64,000 bases of DNA from Burkholderia anthina. Its GTDB lineage: Bacteria > Pseudomonadota > Gammaproteobacteria > Burkholderiales > Burkholderiaceae. Both the position numbers and the translations under genes were made by a program. The notes below the pieces were generated by a model, which was not told the origin of the DNA, did not search any database, and worked only from the letters and a program-made list of their open reading frames with translations. Each line of letters opens with the position of its first letter. The stretch's first letter is position 1. The stretch spans positions 1 through 64,000 of the forward strand of contig NZ_CABVLY010000001.1 of assembly GCF_902498995.1 (NCBI RefSeq), written 5' to 3'. Below are positions 26,142 to 34,029 of this stretch, one piece after another.

Positions 26142-26294
26142 AGACGAAGTGTAGCGAAAGGCCGCGAGCGGATTCAGGGCCCGGGCTGCAAAGGTCTCTT
26201 CCAGGTTGCGGCAGTCTGCCGGATCCGCGGCGATCGACTACCATCATGGAGCGTCGCCGGCCGGGTGGCGTACTACGTCGTACAAGGAGGATTC

Positions 26295-26729
26295 ATGCCG
26301 AAGCTGCGTTTGCTCCAGGTGGCGTTACTCGCGGGCGTGCTGGCCGCCGGCAGCGCCGCCGCCGAAACGGTGCGCCTGTCCGCCAACCTGCAACCGTCGA
26401 GCGAAGTGCCGCCGACCGCGACGAAAGGCGCCGGCGCGCTCGACGCGACTTACGACACGGCCAGCCACATGCTGCAGTGGAGCGTGACTTACGAACACCT
26501 CACGGGGCCGGCGACCGCCGCGCACTTCCATGGGCCGGCGCCGGTCGGCCAGAACGCCGGTGTGCAGGTGCCGATTCCGAAGGACGAGCTCGCGAGCCCG
26601 ATCAAGGGTTCGAAGGCGCTCACCGACGCGCAGGTCACCGACCTGATGGGCGGCAAGTGGTACTTCAACATCCACACGAAGGCGCATCCGTCCGGCGAGA
26701 TCCGCGGCCAGGTGATGCCGGCGAACTGA
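26295..26729 (+). CDS. Secreted CHRD-domain protein
   Basis: A 144-residue exported protein with a signal peptide (QVALLAGVLAAGSAAA, cleavage near AAA-ET). The remainder is one CHRD domain: LQPSSEVPP at the start, AAHFHGPAP in the middle, and GKWYFNIHTKAHPSGEIRGQV at the end. CHRD domains were first described in chordin; bacterial copies are periplasmic or secreted and poorly understood. AAGGAGG before the ATG supports high translation. No operon partner is apparent. Confidence 0.88.
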   Translation: MPKLRLLQVALLAGVLAAGSAAAETVRLSANLQPSSEVPPTATKGAGALDATYDTASHMLQWSVTYEHLTGPATAAHFHGPAPVGQNAGVQVPIPKDELASPIKGSKALTDAQVTDLMGGKWYFNIHTKAHPSGEIRGQVMPAN

Positions 26730-26843
26730 CCCCGGCGAAGCGGCGCGCGAACCGGGCGGCGCGTTTGATGTAGAGCCTCCCGTCGAGCGGCGCCGGCGCG
26801 ATCGCACGTACCATCGTCACACTGTGATGACGGAGTGCGTTCG

Positions 26844-27806
26844 ATGAGTTGGCAAAGCAGGTTCGCGTGCTGGCTGCTGCGCTGGCAGTTTCGTCCCGAG
26901 ACCACGCGTCCGGTGCTCGATCCCGCCCGTGCGCGGCGCTTCACGGATCTCAGGATGATCGTGCCGCGCCGCGCGCCGTCGGGCTACCGGCTGCGCGAAT
27001 GCTACGGTCCCGGCGACGCGCCGCTGCGCGGCGAGTGGCTCGAGCGCACCGACGCGGCGCCCGCGCGCGGGCCGGGCCGCACGCTGCTGTACTTCCACGG
27101 CGGCGGCTACTACTTCTGTTCGACGAAAACCCACCGGCCGCTGGTATTCGGCCTGACGAAGCGCGCGGGCGTGCGCGCGTTCTCGCTCGATTACCGGCTT
27201 GCGCCCGAGCACCGCTTCCCGGCCGCGCTCGACGACGCGCTCGCCGCGTACCGGCAATTGCTCGCGCTCGGAACGCCGCCCGAATCGATCGTGTTCGGCG
27301 GCGACTCGGCGGGCGGCGGCCTTGCGCTTGCGACGCTCGTCGCGCTGCGCGATCGCGGCGAACCGCTGCCGGCCGGCGCGATCCTGTTTTCGCCGTGGAC
27401 GGACCTGGCCGGCACGGGCGGCACGATGCGCACCAACGACGGCCCCGACCCGATGTTCGCGGGCGCGGCGCTGCCGAAGGCGGCGAAGCTGTACCTCGGG
27501 GACGAGGCGCCGACGCATCCGTACGCGTCGCCGTTCTATGCGGATTTCACCGGGCTGCCGCCGCTGTATATCCAGGTCGGCAGCACCGAAGTGCTGCTCG
27601 ACGATTCGCGCCGCGTCGCCGACAAGGCGAAGGCGGCCGGCGTGCCGGTGGACATCGAGATCTGGCCGGACATGCCGCACGTGTGGCAGCTCTATACGCC
27701 GATGGTGCCGGAGTCGCGCGATGCGCTCGACCGGGCGGCCGCGTTCCTGCGCCGCGTCGCGGTCGAACGGGCGGTTCAGCGCGTCGGCGAGGCGTCGATC
27801 GCCTGA
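26844..27806 (+). CDS. HSL-family alpha/beta-hydrolase (esterase)
   Basis: A 320-residue serine esterase of the hormone-sensitive-lipase family. The oxyanion-hole HGGGYYF (near residue 88), nucleophile GDSAGGG (near 154), catalytic Asp in EVLLDDSRR and His in MPHVWQLY are all intact. It should hydrolyse short-chain esters; physiological substrate unknown. An upstream in-frame GTG would add three residues but GGAG sits eight bases before the chosen ATG. Its 3' end overlaps the convergent EcsC-family gene by 31 bp. Confidence 0.88.
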   Translation: MSWQSRFACWLLRWQFRPETTRPVLDPARARRFTDLRMIVPRRAPSGYRLRECYGPGDAPLRGEWLERTDAAPARGPGRTLLYFHGGGYYFCSTKTHRPLVFGLTKRAGVRAFSLDYRLAPEHRFPAALDDALAAYRQLLALGTPPESIVFGGDSAGGGLALATLVALRDRGEPLPAGAILFSPWTDLAGTGGTMRTNDGPDPMFAGAALPKAAKLYLGDEAPTHPYASPFYADFTGLPPLYIQVGSTEVLLDDSRRVADKAKAAGVPVDIEIWPDMPHVWQLYTPMVPESRDALDRAAAFLRRVAVERAVQRVGEASIA

Positions 27807-28618
27807 TACGCGGCCTTCACGGCCACCGCGCCGTACTTGCGCTCGAGCCGGCGCACGGTGAAGTGGCCGTGCGCCATCTGCTGGAAGTGGTCGATGAACA
27901 GCGTGTTGACGGTCGCGCCGAGCACCGCGCCGATCGCCGGGATCGACTTCGCGGCCATCTGCTCGGTCACCTGCACCGAAAAGCGTGACGCCACCGTCTG
28001 CACGAGCTTGAATACCGCCGCCGAGCTGTGCGCGGCGATCCCTTTCGTCGTGATGTCCGACGAGGCCTTCGAGATCGCCTGCGCGAGCGCGCCGCGCAGC
28101 ACGAAATAGCCGAGATCGGCTTCGTCGTCGTGCCTGTCCGGGTTGCCGCCCATGCCGAGCACGGCCAGGCACTGCAACTGCGTATCCACCGAGCCCAGGT
28201 CCTCGCCCTCGCTGCGCGCGATGTCGCAGACCGAGCGGAAGATCAGCGTGGTCGTTACCGGCAGCTCGACCGGCAGCGCGAGGAAGCCGAACGCGCCGCC
28301 TGCCGCGCCCGTCGTGGCGACCGCCAGCTTGTGCAGCAGGTTGCTCGGTTTGTCCGGTTCGGCATCCGGCCCCGGCGGCTTGCCGAGTGTGCGCAGCGCG
28401 ATGTTCAGGCACTTGCGCAGCGCGAGCTGCGTTGCGTCGTTGATCTTGCCGGTCGCGAAGTCGGGCAGCCGCGCGATCATCTTCTCGACCGGCGCGCCCA
28501 GCACGCCCGTCAGCTTCATCGTCAGCGACGGGCTTTCCAGCACCTGTTTCGCGCGCCGCAGCGCGTCCCGGTCGTCGGGCGACAGCGTCGTCGCGGGCGT
28601 GATTGAAATCGGTTCCAT
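27776..28618 (-). CDS. EcsC-family protein
   Basis: A 280-residue protein of the EcsC family, named for a Bacillus subtilis protein encoded with an ABC transporter but of unknown activity. A hydrophobic, Gly-rich middle (LAVATTGAAGGAFGFLALPVELPVTTTLIFRSVCDIA) and a C-terminal IGAVLGATVNTLFIDHFQQMA are the family hallmarks and suggest membrane association. No Ecs transporter genes lie nearby. It is transcribed divergently from the MFS pump gene and converges on the esterase gene with a 31-bp overlap. Confidence 0.82.
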   Translation of the reverse strand: MEPISITPATTLSPDDRDALRRAKQVLESPSLTMKLTGVLGAPVEKMIARLPDFATGKINDATQLALRKCLNIALRTLGKPPGPDAEPDKPSNLLHKLAVATTGAAGGAFGFLALPVELPVTTTLIFRSVCDIARSEGEDLGSVDTQLQCLAVLGMGGNPDRHDDEADLGYFVLRGALAQAISKASSDITTKGIAAHSSAAVFKLVQTVASRFSVQVTEQMAAKSIPAIGAVLGATVNTLFIDHFQQMAHGHFTVRRLERKYGAVAVKAAYQAIDASPTR

Positions 28619-28674
28619 CTTTCTCCTTCGGGGCCAGAAGCCCTAAACCGTCGCCAGCCTAGATTACTCCGCCA

Positions 28675-28683
28675 TGCTAAAAT
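28675..28683 (+). promoter_or_regulatory. Extended -10 promoter element of the MFS-marR operon
   Basis: TGCTAAAAT is an extended -10 with no clear -35. It lies about 40 bases before the pump start codon in an A+T-rich patch, immediately upstream of the palindrome. Confidence 0.5.
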
Positions 28684-28693
28684 TTTGAGATTG

Positions 28694-28707
28694 TTTGACT
28701 CGTCAAA
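28694..28707. promoter_or_regulatory. Probable MarR-family operator
   Basis: TTTGAC-TC-GTCAAA is a perfect six-base inverted repeat located just after the expected transcription start of the MFS-marR operon. Binding there would block the promoter, as expected for autorepression by the downstream MarR protein. Confidence 0.6.
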
Positions 28708-28724
28708 AGTTGCATCAACAAAAA

Positions 28725-30320
28725 ATGGCCGTCCATACTGCCGCCCACCATTCGAGCGGGCAAGTCCTGCCGTTCCGCGAATCGCTGCTGGCGATGATCG
28801 GGATCTCGTTCGTCACCATGCTCGTCGCGCTCGACCAGACGGTCGTCGGCACCGCGCTGCCGACCATCGTCGCCGAGTTGAGGGGCTTCGACCTGTACGC
28901 ATGGGTCGCGACGTCGTACCTGCTCAGTTCCGTGATTACCGTGCCGATCTTCGGCCGGCTCGGCGACTATTACGGCCGCAAGCCGTTCGTGATCGCGTCG
29001 ATCGTCGTGTTCACCGGCGCGTCGGTGCTGTGCGGGATGGCCAACGACATGCTGTACCTGGTGCTCGCACGCGGCCTGCAGGGCATCGGCGGCGGGATGC
29101 TGGTCGGCACCGCGTTCGCGTGCATTCCCGACTTGTTCCCCGATTCCGTCGTGCGGTTGCGCTGGCAGGTGCTGATGAGCTCCGCGTTCGGCATCGCCAA
29201 CGCGGTCGGGCCGTCGCTGGGCGGGATCCTGACCCAGTCGTTCGGCTGGCGCTCGGTGTTCTACGTGAACCTGCCGGTCGGCCTGCTGTCGCTGTTCTTC
29301 GTGTGGCGCTACCTGCCGCACCTGCGGCACGTCGCGCACGACCGCAAGATGCGGCTCGACTGGCCCGGCGCGCTGCTGATCGCGCTGTCGCTCGGCGCGC
29401 TGCAGCTGTTCGTCGAATGGCTGCCGAAGTACGGCGTGATGAGCTGGGCGTCGCTGCTGCTGGTCGTCGCGGTCGGCGCCGGCGTCGGCTTGTGGCATTG
29501 GGAAAAGCGCTGCGCGCAGCCGATCCTGCCGTTCGACATGTTCGGCAACCGCGCGCTGTCCGCGCTGTTCGTGCTCGCGATCCTCGCGGGCTTCTCGATG
29601 TTCTCGCTGCTGTTCTATGCGCCGCTGCTGTTCCAGGGCGGCTTCGGGATGTCGCCGAAGGAGGCGGGGCTCGTGATCACGCCGCTCGTCGTGTTCATCA
29701 CGATCGGCAGCATCATGAACGGACGGGTCGTCACGCGCATCCGCAATCCGAACGCGATGCTGCACGTCGGTTTCGTGCTGTTCGCGATCGCGTGCGCGGG
29801 CATCGTCGTGTCGACGCATACGACGTCGACCTGGGTGCTGATGGCGCTGATGGTCTCGGGCGGCATCGGCCTGGGCTTCGTGCTGCCGAACCTCACCGTG
29901 TTCGCGCAGCAGACGGCCGGGCGCGAGCACCTCGGCATCGCGACCGCGCTGCTGCAGTCGCTGCGGATGGTCGGCGGGATGATCGGCACCGCGCTGACGG
30001 GCACGCTCGTCAATCAGCTGTATTCGAGCGGCGTGCGCGATGCGCTGTCGGGCGACCACGCAATGCAGTGGCATGCGCAGCTCGCCGATCCGCAGATCCT
30101 GATCGATCGCGCGGCGCAGGGCGGTCTCGTCGCGGCGCTCACGCGCGCCGGGCATAATGGCGCGCTGCTGCTGGAAGCGGCCCGCGAATCGCTGGTCGGC
30201 GCGATTCACCTGGGCGTCGCGATGGCGGCCGTCGTCGCCGTCGTGTCGGTGTGGCAGTGCCGCCGCGTGCCGCCGATCGCGCTGCGGCACAAGATCGAGC
30301 CGCATGTCGCGGCCGATTGA
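28725..30320 (+). CDS. MFS multidrug efflux pump, DHA2 (14-span) family
   Basis: A 531-residue drug:proton antiporter with about 14 hydrophobic spans. Motif A GRLGDYYGRKP is in the second loop, LDQTVVGTALPTI marks the first span (motif D1), and GPSLGGILTQSFGWRSVFYVNLPVG is motif C plus the loop after it. It probably expels hydrophobic toxic compounds across the inner membrane; no HlyD-type adaptor is next to it. A TTG 30 bases upstream overlaps the operator and is an unlikely start. The MarR regulator follows after eight bases, so the pump is probably induced by its substrates. Confidence 0.9.
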   Translation: MAVHTAAHHSSGQVLPFRESLLAMIGISFVTMLVALDQTVVGTALPTIVAELRGFDLYAWVATSYLLSSVITVPIFGRLGDYYGRKPFVIASIVVFTGASVLCGMANDMLYLVLARGLQGIGGGMLVGTAFACIPDLFPDSVVRLRWQVLMSSAFGIANAVGPSLGGILTQSFGWRSVFYVNLPVGLLSLFFVWRYLPHLRHVAHDRKMRLDWPGALLIALSLGALQLFVEWLPKYGVMSWASLLLVVAVGAGVGLWHWEKRCAQPILPFDMFGNRALSALFVLAILAGFSMFSLLFYAPLLFQGGFGMSPKEAGLVITPLVVFITIGSIMNGRVVTRIRNPNAMLHVGFVLFAIACAGIVVSTHTTSTWVLMALMVSGGIGLGFVLPNLTVFAQQTAGREHLGIATALLQSLRMVGGMIGTALTGTLVNQLYSSGVRDALSGDHAMQWHAQLADPQILIDRAAQGGLVAALTRAGHNGALLLEAARESLVGAIHLGVAMAAVVAVVSVWQCRRVPPIALRHKIEPHVAAD

Positions 30321-30328
30321 TCGATTGA

Positions 30329-30793
30329 ATGAATAGAACTCAGCGCATGGAAGAACAGGACCGCGTCGCGATCTTGCAGCAATTCGGACGCACGTATCGC
30401 GCGTTCATGACCGCGTTCGAAACGCACGTCGGACAGCCGATGCCGCGCTGGCGGATCATGGTCGCGCTGCACACGCTGGGCGGGCATGCGTCGCAGAAGA
30501 AGCTCGTCGAGGTGCTGCGCATCGATCCGGGCGCGCTCACGCGCCAGCTGAAGTCGCTCGACGCGCTCGGCTGGATCGAGCGCGCGTCCGACGCACGCGA
30601 CAACCGCGTGACCAACGTGACGCTCACCGCCGACGGCCGCGCCGCATTCGACGCGTGCTTGCCGCGCCGCAAGGCATTCCTCGATCAGACGATGGCGCAA
30701 CTGCCGGACGACGTGCTCAGTGCGCTGTCGGGCGCGCTGGCGATGCTGGAATCGCGGATCGCGGACGTCGCGTCCACGCCGGCGTCGCCCTGA
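30329..30793 (+). CDS. MarR-family regulator of the adjacent efflux pump
   Basis: A 154-residue dimeric winged-helix repressor. The DNA-reading part is ASQKKLVEVLRIDPGALTRQLKSLDALGWIERA followed by the wing DARDNRVTNVTLTADGR, the typical DxRxxxxxLT pattern. It is co-transcribed with the MFS pump and should bind the palindrome at 28694, releasing it when a phenolic or other hydrophobic ligand binds. Two in-frame ATGs are possible (30329 and 30347); neither has a strong ribosome site. Confidence 0.9.
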   Translation: MNRTQRMEEQDRVAILQQFGRTYRAFMTAFETHVGQPMPRWRIMVALHTLGGHASQKKLVEVLRIDPGALTRQLKSLDALGWIERASDARDNRVTNVTLTADGRAAFDACLPRRKAFLDQTMAQLPDDVLSALSGALAMLESRIADVASTPASP

Positions 30794-30938
30794 ACGGCGC
30801 GGCGGAAACGGGCAGGAAGAAGGGGCGGGCTGGAGAAGACGCGGCACGGAACAGCACGCCCCGGCCGTGCGCGACCGGAGCACGGGTTGCACGAACCCGC
30901 CGCCGGCCGGCCTTTCATCTCATCTCATTTCACTTCGT

Positions 30939-31520
30939 TCACAGCTCGATGCGCGTGCCCAGCAGCGCGAGGAACTGCGCGATCCATGCCGGATGCGCGG
31001 GCCACGCGGGTGCGGTGACGAACGGCGCATCGGTCACGGCGGCATCGACCGGAATGTCCGCGTATTCGCCGCCTGCGAGCTTCACTTCGGGCGCGCAGGC
31101 CGGGTAGGCCGAGATGCGCTTGCCGCGGATCACGTCGGCGGCCGCGAGCAGTTGCGCCGCATGGCAGATCGCGGCGATCGGCTTGCCGGCTTCCGCGAAC
31201 GCGCGCACCAGCGCGATCACCTTCGCATCGAGCCGCAGGTATTCGGGCGCACGGCCGCCCGCGATCGCGAGCGCGTCGTAGCCGGACGCATCGACGTCGT
31301 CGAACGTCGCATTCAGCGTGAACTGGTGGCCGGGTTTTTCGGTGTAGGTCTGGTCGCCTTCGAAATCGTGGATCGCGGTCTTGACCTTGTCGCCCGCGCG
31401 CTTGCCCGGGCAGACTGCATCGACGTGATGGCCGACGGCCTGCAGCGCCTGGAACGGCACCATCGTTTCGTAGTCTTCGGCGAAATCACCGGTCAGGAAC
31501 AGGATCTTCTTCGCGGCCAT
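30939..31520 (-). CDS. DJ-1/PfpI-family protein
   Basis: A 193-residue flavodoxin-like class I amidotransferase fold. The nucleophile elbow [15 protein letters not shown] contains the conserved Cys (near residue 120) followed by His, and [11 protein letters not shown] carries a second conserved loop. Relatives include intracellular proteases, glyoxalase III-like deglycases and general stress proteins, so a protective role against reactive carbonyls is likely but unproven. GGAG seven bases before the chosen ATG fixes the start. It stands alone between convergent marR and the upstream PLP-enzyme gene. Confidence 0.87.
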   Translation of the reverse strand: MAAKKILFLTGDFAEDYETMVPFQALQAVGHHVDAVCPGKRAGDKVKTAIHDFEGDQTYTEKPGHQFTLNATFDDVDASGYDALAIAGGRAPEYLRLDAKVIALVRAFAEAGKPIAAICHAAQLLAAADVIRGKRISAYPACAPEVKLAGGEYADIPVDAAVTDAPFVTAPAWPAHPAWIAQFLALLGTRIEL

Positions 31521-31691
31521 GGCTTTCTCCATTGAACAGCGTTGAGGGCCCGTTCGCGTCGTGTGCGGCAGACGGTGCAACGGCGGCGAAGCGGCCCCGA
31601 GGACGAAAGCGCAGTGTACTCCGGCCGATTGAAGCGCGCGTGACGGCCGCCCCGCGCGGCGGCGGGGCGGTGGGGTGGCGCGTGCGGTGCG

Positions 31692-32972
31692 TCAGAAGAA
31701 GGTTTCGACGACTTCCGTCACGCGGAACTGCGGATCGAGGACGAGCAGCTGGCGCCACTTGTCGAACGTCAGGCACGGGTGCGAGATGTCGAACGCGACC
31801 ATGTCGCCGACCTTCACGTCCGCGCCCGGCGGGATCTGCAGGTACGCGTGCTGGTCCATCATCCCGGTGACCGCCCAGCCTTCGCTCGCGGCGACGTCAC
31901 GCGGTGCGCTGTCGCGGCCCGGACGGAAGTGCCGCGCCGGCTCGGGCAGGCCCGCGTCGAACGCGGCGTCGCGCTTGCCGAGCGCGATGATCGCGCGATC
32001 CTGCTCCGGCACCGACTGCACGTACGCCCACAGCTGCAGCGCCGGCAGCAGCCCTTCGCCCATCTTGCGTGCGATCGGGTTGCGCGCGAACACGTCGGTC
32101 TGCGCCTTCTTGTAGATGCCGACGTCGTGCGTCAGGTAGCAGCCCGGACGCAGCACGACTTCCGCGAAACCCGCGTCGGAGGCCTTCGCGAATTCCTCCG
32201 CGACCACGTCGTACCAGGCCGAGCCCGCGCCCGACAGGATCGCCGGCGTGCGCGCGAAGCGGCCGGCTTCGGCCAGCTCGCGCGTGAGCGCGACCGCGCC
32301 CTGCAGGAACGCGCGGATCTCGCCTTCCTCCTTCAGCACGCCTTCGTAGAGTTCGATGCCGGCCAGCTTCAGCGTGTCCGGATAGCGCGCGATCGCGTCG
32401 AGCACCGCCTGGCGCTGCGCGGCATCGCGCACGCCCGCGCGGCCGCCCGGCACGCCGAGTTCGATCAGCACGTTCAGCGATTTCTTCGCGTCGCCGAAGA
32501 AGCGGCCGAGCTGGTCGACGCTGTCGGCCGAATCGACGAGGCAGAAAAACTCGAAATCGGGATCGGACAAGAGCCCCGCGATGATCGTCATGTTCTGGCG
32601 GCCGACCAGCTGGTTCGCGAGCAGCACGCGCCGCACGCCGCCGTGATACGCGGCCTGCGTCTGATGCGCGGTCGCGAGCGTGATGCCCCACGCGCCGGCG
32701 TCGAGCTGGCGGCGGAACAGTTGCGGCGCCATCGTCGTCTTGCCGTGCGGCGCGAACTGGACGCCGTACTGCTGGACAAACGCCTGCATCCAGTTCAGGT
32801 TGTGTTCGATGCGATCCGCGTACAGCACCGCGGCCGGCAGGCTGACGTCTTCCGCGAGCAGGTTCCACTCGAGACGGCTCGCGTCGTCGAGCGGCACGCT
32901 CGCGCTCGGGACGTTGCCGAGACCCTTGCCCAACGGATCGATCGTCGGTTCCTGATAGTTTGTAACTTTCAT
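31692..32972 (-). CDS. D-serine deaminase-like PLP enzyme (DSD1/D-threonine aldolase fold)
   Basis: A 426-residue fold-III PLP enzyme of the D-serine dehydratase/D-threonine aldolase family. The cofactor lysine is in FAPHGKTTMAP, close to residue 70. The C-terminal FDISHPCLTFDKWRQLLVLD contains the metal-binding His/Cys typical of the eukaryote-type D-serine dehydratase. It probably deaminates D-amino acids to keto acids. It is divergent from the RpiR regulator and fits with the D-aminoacylase and RidA genes beyond it: acylated D-amino acids would be freed, deaminated, and the imine cleared. Confidence 0.85.
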   Translation of the reverse strand: MKVTNYQEPTIDPLGKGLGNVPSASVPLDDASRLEWNLLAEDVSLPAAVLYADRIEHNLNWMQAFVQQYGVQFAPHGKTTMAPQLFRRQLDAGAWGITLATAHQTQAAYHGGVRRVLLANQLVGRQNMTIIAGLLSDPDFEFFCLVDSADSVDQLGRFFGDAKKSLNVLIELGVPGGRAGVRDAAQRQAVLDAIARYPDTLKLAGIELYEGVLKEEGEIRAFLQGAVALTRELAEAGRFARTPAILSGAGSAWYDVVAEEFAKASDAGFAEVVLRPGCYLTHDVGIYKKAQTDVFARNPIARKMGEGLLPALQLWAYVQSVPEQDRAIIALGKRDAAFDAGLPEPARHFRPGRDSAPRDVAASEGWAVTGMMDQHAYLQIPPGADVKVGDMVAFDISHPCLTFDKWRQLLVLDPQFRVTEVVETFF

Positions 32973-33010
32973 GTCATCCCGCTCCATCATCACTATGCAT
33001 TGCATTGAAG

Positions 33011-33040
33011 TTGACATGCAGATGGTACAGAAAGTAGCAT
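33011..33040 (+). promoter_or_regulatory. Likely sigma-70 promoter of the rpiR-like operon
   Basis: A consensus TTGACA (33011-33016) and TAGCAT (33035-33040) are 18 bases apart. The predicted start is close to the palindrome at 33050. Confidence 0.6.
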
Positions 33041-33049
33041 CGGCGCGGT

Positions 33050-33068
33050 GATGTTATTTAGTAACATC
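33050..33068. promoter_or_regulatory. Operator in the D-amino-acid locus
   Basis: GATGTTA-TTTAG-TAACATC is a perfect seven-base inverted repeat around a five-base centre. It overlaps the expected transcript start of the RpiR gene, and it lies in the divergent promoter region shared with the D-serine deaminase-like gene. Confidence 0.65.
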
Positions 33069-33091
33069 AAGCTCCGCACCCTTTTCAGCAG

Positions 33092-34027
33092 ATGAATACG
33101 CCCGCCATCCCGTCCGCTTCGTCCGCCGCCGAGCCGCCGGCTCCGGTTGCCCCGCCGGTCCTCGACATCGTCGCGCGGATCGCCGAATGCGCGCCCGAGT
33201 TGCGCGAAGCCGAGCGCAAGGTCGCCGCGTTCATCCTCGCCGATCTCGCGCGCGCCGCGCATGCGAGCATCGGCGCGCTGGCACGCGACGCCGAAGTCAG
33301 CGTCGCGACGGTCACGCGTTTCGCGAAGGCCGTCGGCTGCCGCGACGTGCGTGAACTGAAGGTGCTCGTCGCGCAGGCGGCGGCCGTCGGCCAGCGCTTT
33401 CTGGTGCCGTCCGACGACGGTCCCGCCGAAGACGCGAGCCCCGCGTCGGTCGTCTACGACGAAATCCGCGTGGCGCTCGCGCACAACCATCAATTGCTGC
33501 GCAATACGTCGTTCGACGCGGCCGCCGACCTGCTCGCCGGCGCGAAGATGATCTATGTGTACGGGCAGGGCGGCGGTTCGACCGCGCTCGCCGACGAGCT
33601 GCGTTTCAGGCTCGTGCGTTTCGGCCGGCCGGTCGCGAGCTACCAGGACAGCCTGCTGCAGCGGATGGTGTCCGCGACGCTGTCGCGCGACGCCGTGGTC
33701 GTCGCGCTGTCGGTCAGCGGGCGCGTGCCCGAGTTGCTCGAGAGCTGCCGGCTTGCGAAGCGCTACGGCGCGAAGCTGATCGCGATTACCGCGCCGGCGT
33801 CGCCGCTCGCGAAGCTCGCCGACCACCTGATTCCGGTCGTCGCATTCGAAACCGATTTCATTTACAAGCCTTCGACATCGCGCTACGCGATGATGATGGC
33901 GATCGACGTGCTCGTCACCGGAGTCGCGCTGCGGCTCGGCGATGCGGGCCGAGAATCGCTGCGCCGCATCAAGCATGCGCTCGATGCGCATCGCGGCGGC
34001 GGAGACCGTCAACCGGTAGGAGACTGA
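33092..34027 (+). CDS. RpiR/MurR-family regulator with SIS domain
   Basis: A 311-residue regulator. The N-terminal HTH_6 helix-turn-helix lies near residues 30-100 (ASIGALARDAEVSVATVTRFAKAVGCRDVRELKV), the C-terminal SIS domain near 145-280 (IYVYGQGGGSTALADEL, VALSVSGRVPELLE). SIS domains usually sense phosphosugars; here the neighbours handle D-amino acids, so the ligand is unclear. The first 25 residues are Pro/Ala-rich and probably disordered. The D-aminoacylase gene follows after two bases. Confidence 0.88.
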   Translation: MNTPAIPSASSAAEPPAPVAPPVLDIVARIAECAPELREAERKVAAFILADLARAAHASIGALARDAEVSVATVTRFAKAVGCRDVRELKVLVAQAAAVGQRFLVPSDDGPAEDASPASVVYDEIRVALAHNHQLLRNTSFDAAADLLAGAKMIYVYGQGGGSTALADELRFRLVRFGRPVASYQDSLLQRMVSATLSRDAVVVALSVSGRVPELLESCRLAKRYGAKLIAITAPASPLAKLADHLIPVVAFETDFIYKPSTSRYAMMMAIDVLVTGVALRLGDAGRESLRRIKHALDAHRGGGDRQPVGD

Positions 34028-34029
34028 CC

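Larger units (their letters stand above)
25952..26294. other. 343-bp intergenic region with a reverse-strand terminator and possible small RNA
   Basis: No protein gene is credible here. The left part shows nothing notable. From 26070 to about 26180 there is a reverse-strand promoter-like pair, a short hairpin and an intrinsic terminator (separate entries). The AAGGAGG at 26284 is the ribosome site of the CHRD gene. Confidence 0.6.
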
